NCBI RefSeq assembly: GCF_963675985.1
Contig: NZ_OY780957.1
Span: forward strand, 1,449,501-1,513,500
Length of the DNA stretch: 64,000 bases
From: an uncultured Roseibium sp.
GTDB lineage: Bacteria > Pseudomonadota > Alphaproteobacteria > Rhizobiales > Stappiaceae
Direction of reading: 5' to 3'
Part shown: piece by piece, positions 59,630 to 64,000 of the stretch
How positions within the stretch are numbered: position 1 is the stretch's first letter
Layout of the letters: every line of letters starts with the position of its first letter
Notes under the pieces: model-generated
The model's database searches: none
Told to the model about the DNA's origin: nothing
Seen by the model: only the letters and a program-made list of their open reading frames with translations
Position numbers and translations under genes: made by a program

Positions 59630-59941
59630 ATGGGCGAAGCATTTGACAGTCGTTTTGCAGAACTGACGGCGGCTTTTACGAAGCGGCTTAATTCTGAGCT
59701 CGACATGCTCGAAAAATTCGGTCGCGAACTGGAACGATGTGCTGCTGATCCGGCCATGTTCGATCAGGTTTCTCACGTCGTTCACAGGCTGGCGGGGTCG
59801 AGCCGCGTCTTCGGCTTCGGCGAACTGACCGCTCCCGCGCAGGAAGTCGAAGCTCTCATTGCCGAGCAGGCGGATCCGGAGCGCATAGCGGAGGGAACCC
59901 GTCAGCTTGCCGAGGATATCCGCCGCTCCATCAGCCCCTGA
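59630..59941 (+). CDS. Histidine phosphotransfer (Hpt) domain protein
   Basis: A 103-residue stand-alone Hpt protein. The phosphorylated residue is His52 in VVHRLAGSSRVFGFGEL, the consensus H.L.GSS..FG pattern. The rest is the expected four-helix bundle. It would pass phosphate between a hybrid kinase receiver and a response regulator. It sits directly before the receiver-GGDEF gene and close to a hybrid kinase, giving all parts of a phosphorelay. Confidence 0.85.
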   Translation: MGEAFDSRFAELTAAFTKRLNSELDMLEKFGRELERCAADPAMFDQVSHVVHRLAGSSRVFGFGELTAPAQEVEALIAEQADPERIAEGTRQLAEDIRRSISP

Positions 59942-59983
59942 TGCCGCTTTCGGGCAATCTTTCGAGCCTTTCGGGGTAATCAT

Positions 59984-61267
59984 ATGACATTGATTTCACT
60001 TGTAAAATCCGAGAATTCCAAACTGGAAACCGCGAAGGTCGATGTCGGGCAGGCAGACAGGAAACGTATTTACCTGTTCGACCGGGACCCCCATTTGACG
60101 GATCTGAGCCAGAAGCTGAGGAGTCTCGGCTATGAGGTCGCCGCCGGTCCTGGTGGCGGCGGCGAAAAATGCCTCGCCGCGGTGATTCATGAAAAGGCGG
60201 ATCCCGAACTGGAGCTGGCGGCCTCGCTGATCGCGGATCACAAGGTCATCGTCCTGTGTGAAAACAGGAGCTTCGATTTCAGGATCAAGGCCGCCCGCCT
60301 GGGTGTCTCCGCGCTGGTTCAGCTTCCGGTCGACCTCATTGAGCTGGAAGGCTGGTTTTCGGATTTCGACAGGAGCCAGCAGATCGAATCCAAGGTTCTG
60401 ATCGTCGATGACGATGACATTGTCGCCGAAGCCTATGCCTTTGCCCTGCAGCAAAAGGGGATGCGGACCGAAACCCTGTCCAATCCGTTGAAGACCGGAC
60501 AGATGGTCGACGACTTCTGTCCCGATCTGATCGTCATGGATCTGGACATGCCTGAGGCGAACGGTCTGGACGTGGCGAAGGCTCTCCGTCTGTCCCGGCC
60601 GCATCTCTCCCTGCCAATCCTGTTTCTGTCCGCCGAGCAGGACGAGGGCATCCAGCACGAGGCCCGGCAGATCGGCGGAGACGACTTCATCACCAAGCCG
60701 GTCGATCTTGCCACGCTGACGAACATGATCTCAATCCGGGTCTCCCGGGCGCGGGAACTGCGCAAGATCATGGAGCGCGACAGCCTGACGGGGCTTTTGA
60801 ACCACGTGAATTTCAAGGAACGCCTGGCGGCGGAAGTCGGCCGCTCGCAAAGGACCGGAGCGTCGGTTGCCGTCTGTTTGCTGGACCTGGACCACTTCAA
60901 GGCGGTCAACGACACTTATGGCCACCAGGTCGGCGATCGGGTTATCCAGATGTTCGCCAACTGCCTGACCGGTTCACTGCGCAGTGTCGATGTGATTGCC
61001 CGTTACGGCGGCGAGGAATTCGGGCTCATCCTGCTGGACGCGACGCCGGAACAGGCTGCGCGGGTTCTCGACGGAATTCGCCGGAGTTTTTCGAACTTCT
61101 TTTTCGAAAACGGGAATGGTCCGCAAACCGTGACCTTCAGCGGCGGCGTTTGCGGCCTTCAGGATGCGGCCACCGCGGAAGGTCTTCTGGGGGCGGCCGA
61201 CAGGGCGCTCTACGAGGCAAAGCAGCAGGGCCGGAACCGGATTATCCTGCATTCGCAAATGGAGTGA
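59984..61267 (+). CDS. Response regulator with GGDEF output (diguanylate cyclase)
   Basis: A 427-residue protein with three parts. Residues 28-130 are a degenerate receiver-like domain without the phospho-Asp. Residues 136-255 are a true receiver with acidic residues Asp142-Asp145, phospho-acceptor Asp186 (VMDLDMPEANG) and Lys238 (FITKPVD). Residues 262-427 are a GGDEF domain with an intact catalytic GGEEF at 342-346. An RxxD inhibitory site (R333-D336) lies five residues before it, so the enzyme should be active and feedback-inhibited by cyclic di-GMP. It is 42 bases after the Hpt gene. Confidence 0.9.
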   Translation: MTLISLVKSENSKLETAKVDVGQADRKRIYLFDRDPHLTDLSQKLRSLGYEVAAGPGGGGEKCLAAVIHEKADPELELAASLIADHKVIVLCENRSFDFRIKAARLGVSALVQLPVDLIELEGWFSDFDRSQQIESKVLIVDDDDIVAEAYAFALQQKGMRTETLSNPLKTGQMVDDFCPDLIVMDLDMPEANGLDVAKALRLSRPHLSLPILFLSAEQDEGIQHEARQIGGDDFITKPVDLATLTNMISIRVSRARELRKIMERDSLTGLLNHVNFKERLAAEVGRSQRTGASVAVCLLDLDHFKAVNDTYGHQVGDRVIQMFANCLTGSLRSVDVIARYGGEEFGLILLDATPEQAARVLDGIRRSFSNFFFENGNGPQTVTFSGGVCGLQDAATAEGLLGAADRALYEAKQQGRNRIILHSQME

Positions 61268-61315
61268 CGTTGAACGGAGGCGGCCTGCAGCCGGCGTACG
61301 AATCGGGGGATCGGC

Positions 61316-64000
61316 ATGACGAAAACGGACGTGGCCGCTGAACAGGAACGGCACGAAACCGCGCGCTCCGGACGTGGATTGGCGATGTCCATGCAGCGCC
61401 GGATCACGCTCCTCGCCATTTTCTGTGTCATTGCAAGCACTCTCGTCATCGGCAGCATCGCCTACAACCGTATCCGGTCCGCGTCGTTCGACAAGGCCAC
61501 GGAACGCCTGGCGGGTCAGACCAGACTGATGTCCCAGAGGTTCCGCCTGGCCTACCGGGATATCCAGGAGGATCTTTTCGCCCTTTCGACGACACCTCCG
61601 ATCCGCGGGATCATTCGCGCATCTGCAAACGGCGGCGTCGATCCCTACGACGGATCGTCACTTCAGTCCTGGCGGTCCCGGCTGGAGGAGATCTTCGCCT
61701 CGATCATGCGCAATCATCCGGACTATTTTCAGATCCGTTTCATCGGCGCGGCAGAGTCAGGTAGGGAGATCGTCAGGATCGACCGGGTGGAGGACGGGAT
61801 GACAATGGTACCGCCCATCCGTCTGCAGCAGAAAGCCGGAGAGCCGTATTTCGCCACGGCGATGAAGGGCGAGGCGGGACAGGTCCTCTTCTCCGATGTC
61901 TCCTACAATCGCGAGTTCGGAAAGCTGGATCCCAGGGAGATCCCGACGATCAGGGCGATGCTGCCGATAGAGACGGAGGGGGGCAGCCGCTTTGGCTTTA
62001 TCATCATCAACACGGACTACAATTTGATGCTGGAGGAGATTATAGACGATGTGAGTCCCCATCTCGATGCATTTATCGTCAACGGCAACGGCGACTACAC
62101 CTGGAACGGGGCCGACAGCAGCGGCAATTATCTGGAACTTCACGACCAGTACACAAGACCGTTGCCCGAGGTCATCGCCCAAACCCTGCAGGCAAAGGAC
62201 AACGAAGGCATCATTCATGCCGGCAGGAGCGTGGCCTATTTCGTCAGGCAACAAGGCGACGCCGGTCCGACATCGTCCTTTGCGGTTATTCTCAGGGTCA
62301 TGGAGGACGGCCTTTACGAAGAAGCCCGCAAGACCCGCAGGGAGGTTTTGCTGACCGGTGGCCTGTTGATGCTCGGCTGCCTTTTCATTTCCATCCTGCT
62401 CGCCCGGGCGATGATGAAGCCGCTGAACCGCCTGGCCCGTCTCGTCCGCGGCCTGGACGATCACGATTTGCTGGCCAGGCTTCCCGTCCACCGCACGGAT
62501 GAGGTGGGTGACCTCGCCCGCTCCCTGCAGCAGCGGACGCAGGCTCTGATCGCATCCGAGGCGCGCGCGAGCGCCATCGTGGACAACGTCCTGGACGGCC
62601 TGATCCTGATCGGGGAGAACGGTGTTATCGAACGCTTCAACCCAAGTTGCGAACGCATCTTCGGCTACAGGGCCGAGGAAGTCATTGGCCGGAATATATC
62701 CATGTTCATGGAGCCCGAATTGGCGGCGCGCCATGACGGCTTCCTCCTCCGCTTTCTGCGCGGCCATAGCAGCGGTTTCATCGATACAAATCGCGAGGTG
62801 GAAGCCGTGACCCGCTCGGGTGAGAAGATACCTGTGGAGCTGGCGATCAGCGCCCTCCGGCTCGACGGGGAGACGAAATTCAGCGGAGTCGTCCGCGATA
62901 TCAGCGACCGCAAGGAGATGGATCGGTTGAAGGCGGAATTCGTTTCCACGGTAAGCCATGAATTGCGGACACCACTGACCTCTATAAGAGGATCGCTCGG
63001 TCTGATCGAACGGCTGATGCCGAAAGGTCAGCCGGACTCTTTCCGCCAAATGGTGCATCTGGCGCGCAAGAATACCGAACGGCTGATCGTCCTCGTCAAC
63101 GACATCCTCGATTTCGAAAAGCTCTCCGCCAACAAGCTTGAATACGACATGACCACGGCCGACGTGAATGATGAACTGAGACAGGCCGCCGAACTCAACG
63201 CCGGATATGCGGAGCAGCATCGTGTTTCGATCAGCCTGCACCTGGCGGAAATGCCACTCTTTATTTCGGTCGACGTCAATCGGTTCCATCAGGTCCTGGC
63301 GAACCTGATCTCCAATGCCGTCAAGTTTTCCGACCCGGAGAGCGAGGTTGTCATCCGGACCGAAGCGGTGGGCGGATATATCAGGGTTTCCGTCATCGAT
63401 ACCGGCGATGGCATTCCCAAAGCGTTCCAGGAGCACCTGTTCACGCCCTTTGCCCAGGCGGATGGAACCTCCAGTCGGAAGAAGAACGGAACCGGCCTCG
63501 GTTTGGCGATCACGAAACGGTTCGTCGAAGGAATGGACGGATCGCTCCAATTCACCAGTCGTGAAGGCGAAGGCACGACCTTTTTTGTCGAGTTCCCTCA
63601 GGTCGATATCGACGCATCGATAGAAACGCTGGTACAGCGCGAGAGCAATGGCAGGGTGATTGGGCTGCACATCGAAGACGATACCGATTTTCACAAGATT
63701 CTGGCCGCCGCAGTGTCTGACGACATCCTGCTGGTACAGGCCCGGACCTTGAATGAAGCCCGGCACCGGTTGGCGGTGGACTTTTTCGATGTGCTGATTA
63801 TCGACATCTCCCTCGAAGATGGAAACGGCCTGACCATCCTCGATGAGATCGGTGATGCGGAAGGCATGCTGGTCGTCGTCGTCACCGCCCTCGACATAAC
63901 GATCGAGGATCCCCGGGTGGATATGGTTGTGGTGAAGTCGAGACCCCGCAAGGGAAACCTGCCTGAAATACTGCATGATCTGGTCGAGCAGAAAATCAGG
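61316..64000 (+). CDS. Hybrid sensor histidine kinase (3' end beyond the window)
   Basis: At least 895 codons from ATG 61316, still open at the window edge. In order it has a membrane segment (about 29-50), a large periplasmic sensor region (about 51-343), a second membrane segment (about 345-364), HAMP, and a PAS domain (about 415-535). Next comes the kinase core with phospho-His548 in STVSHELRTPLTSIRG. The ATPase N box is VLANLISNAVKFS, and the G boxes are DTGDGIP and GTGLGLAI. A C-terminal receiver follows with probable phospho-Asp830 (LIIDISLEDGNG). It starts 48 bases after the GGDEF gene, so it is the probable input of the relay. Confidence 0.9.
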   Translation, partial: MTKTDVAAEQERHETARSGRGLAMSMQRRITLLAIFCVIASTLVIGSIAYNRIRSASFDKATERLAGQTRLMSQRFRLAYRDIQEDLFALSTTPPIRGIIRASANGGVDPYDGSSLQSWRSRLEEIFASIMRNHPDYFQIRFIGAAESGREIVRIDRVEDGMTMVPPIRLQQKAGEPYFATAMKGEAGQVLFSDVSYNREFGKLDPREIPTIRAMLPIETEGGSRFGFIIINTDYNLMLEEIIDDVSPHLDAFIVNGNGDYTWNGADSSGNYLELHDQYTRPLPEVIAQTLQAKDNEGIIHAGRSVAYFVRQQGDAGPTSSFAVILRVMEDGLYEEARKTRREVLLTGGLLMLGCLFISILLARAMMKPLNRLARLVRGLDDHDLLARLPVHRTDEVGDLARSLQQRTQALIASEARASAIVDNVLDGLILIGENGVIERFNPSCERIFGYRAEEVIGRNISMFMEPELAARHDGFLLRFLRGHSSGFIDTNREVEAVTRSGEKIPVELAISALRLDGETKFSGVVRDISDRKEMDRLKAEFVSTVSHELRTPLTSIRGSLGLIERLMPKGQPDSFRQMVHLARKNTERLIVLVNDILDFEKLSANKLEYDMTTADVNDELRQAAELNAGYAEQHRVSISLHLAEMPLFISVDVNRFHQVLANLISNAVKFSDPESEVVIRTEAVGGYIRVSVIDTGDGIPKAFQEHLFTPFAQADGTSSRKKNGTGLGLAITKRFVEGMDGSLQFTSREGEGTTFFVEFPQVDIDASIETLVQRESNGRVIGLHIEDDTDFHKILAAAVSDDILLVQARTLNEARHRLAVDFFDVLIIDISLEDGNGLTILDEIGDAEGMLVVVVTALDITIEDPRVDMVVVKSRPRKGNLPEILHDLVEQKIR

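Noticed and set aside
61757..63976. A 739-codon open frame on the minus strand opposite the hybrid kinase
   Set aside because: The sense strand encodes a textbook kinase with ordered motifs; the antisense product is low in hydrophobic order and has no recognisable domain.

Overview
The window is GC-rich and densely coded, and it looks like chromosomal sequence from an alphaproteobacterium. The supporting features are three complete TRAP transporter sets, many LysR/IclR/TetR/LuxR regulators beside catabolic genes, and ABC importers with paired GC-rich hairpins. A marine Hyphomicrobiales member of the Roseibium/Labrenzia type is my inference from gene content, not from any marker gene. No rRNA, tRNA, CRISPR array, intact insertion sequence or prophage was seen.

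Layout. 0.4-10.2 kb: an FAD-dependent phenol/3-hydroxybenzoate-type hydroxylase with a clear promoter, a LuxR-type regulator, a LuxR-HTH protein fused to an alpha/beta-hydrolase fold without catalytic Ser and His, a TMEM43-like membrane protein, a leucine-rich-repeat exported protein, two DUF3592 membrane proteins and a small exported protein. 10.2-19.6 kb: a divergent aromatic-catabolism locus. An amidohydrolase, an IclR regulator and an intradiol dioxygenase face a citryl-CoA-lyase-like enzyme, a class III CoA-transferase, a YciI-like protein, TRAP set A and an FMN reductase. 19.65-26.5 kb: a segment bracketed by two 40-bp direct repeats. It carries a methyltransferase, a PF10118 hydrolase, a cobalamin riboswitch, and a folate-independent methionine synthase operon (flavin reductase, MesD, MesX) with a MetR-like regulator. 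26.5-33.3 kb: a fumarylacetoacetate-hydrolase-family enzyme and TetR regulator divergent from TRAP set B, a metallo-beta-lactamase-fold hydrolase and a LysR regulator. 33.4-37.8 kb: an amidase and TRAP set C. 37.8-45.8 kb: a peptide/opine-class ABC importer with a metallophosphoesterase and a HAD hydrolase, divergent from a LysR regulator. 45.8-47.4 kb: an AT-rich accessory patch with an orphan antitoxin-like gene, two small exported proteins and a decayed serine recombinase. 47.4-59.3 kb: a spermidine/putrescine-class ABC importer with nitrilase, class III aminotransferase, ArgE-type deacetylase, flavin monooxygenase, RidA and DUF1028 genes, with a LysR gene at one end and a LuxR-type gene at the other. 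59.6-64.0 kb: an Hpt protein, a receiver-GGDEF cyclic-di-GMP synthase and a hybrid histidine kinase cut by the window end.

The recurring theme is import modules, each coupled to a few catabolic enzymes and a local regulator. Three points stand out. First, an oxygen-linked, folate-independent methionine synthase operon sits beside a cobalamin riboswitch whose target is unclear. Second, a ring-cleavage locus appears to channel its product through CoA activation and a citrate-synthase-family lyase. Third, a transcription factor carries a dead alpha/beta-hydrolase domain that is probably a ligand sensor.
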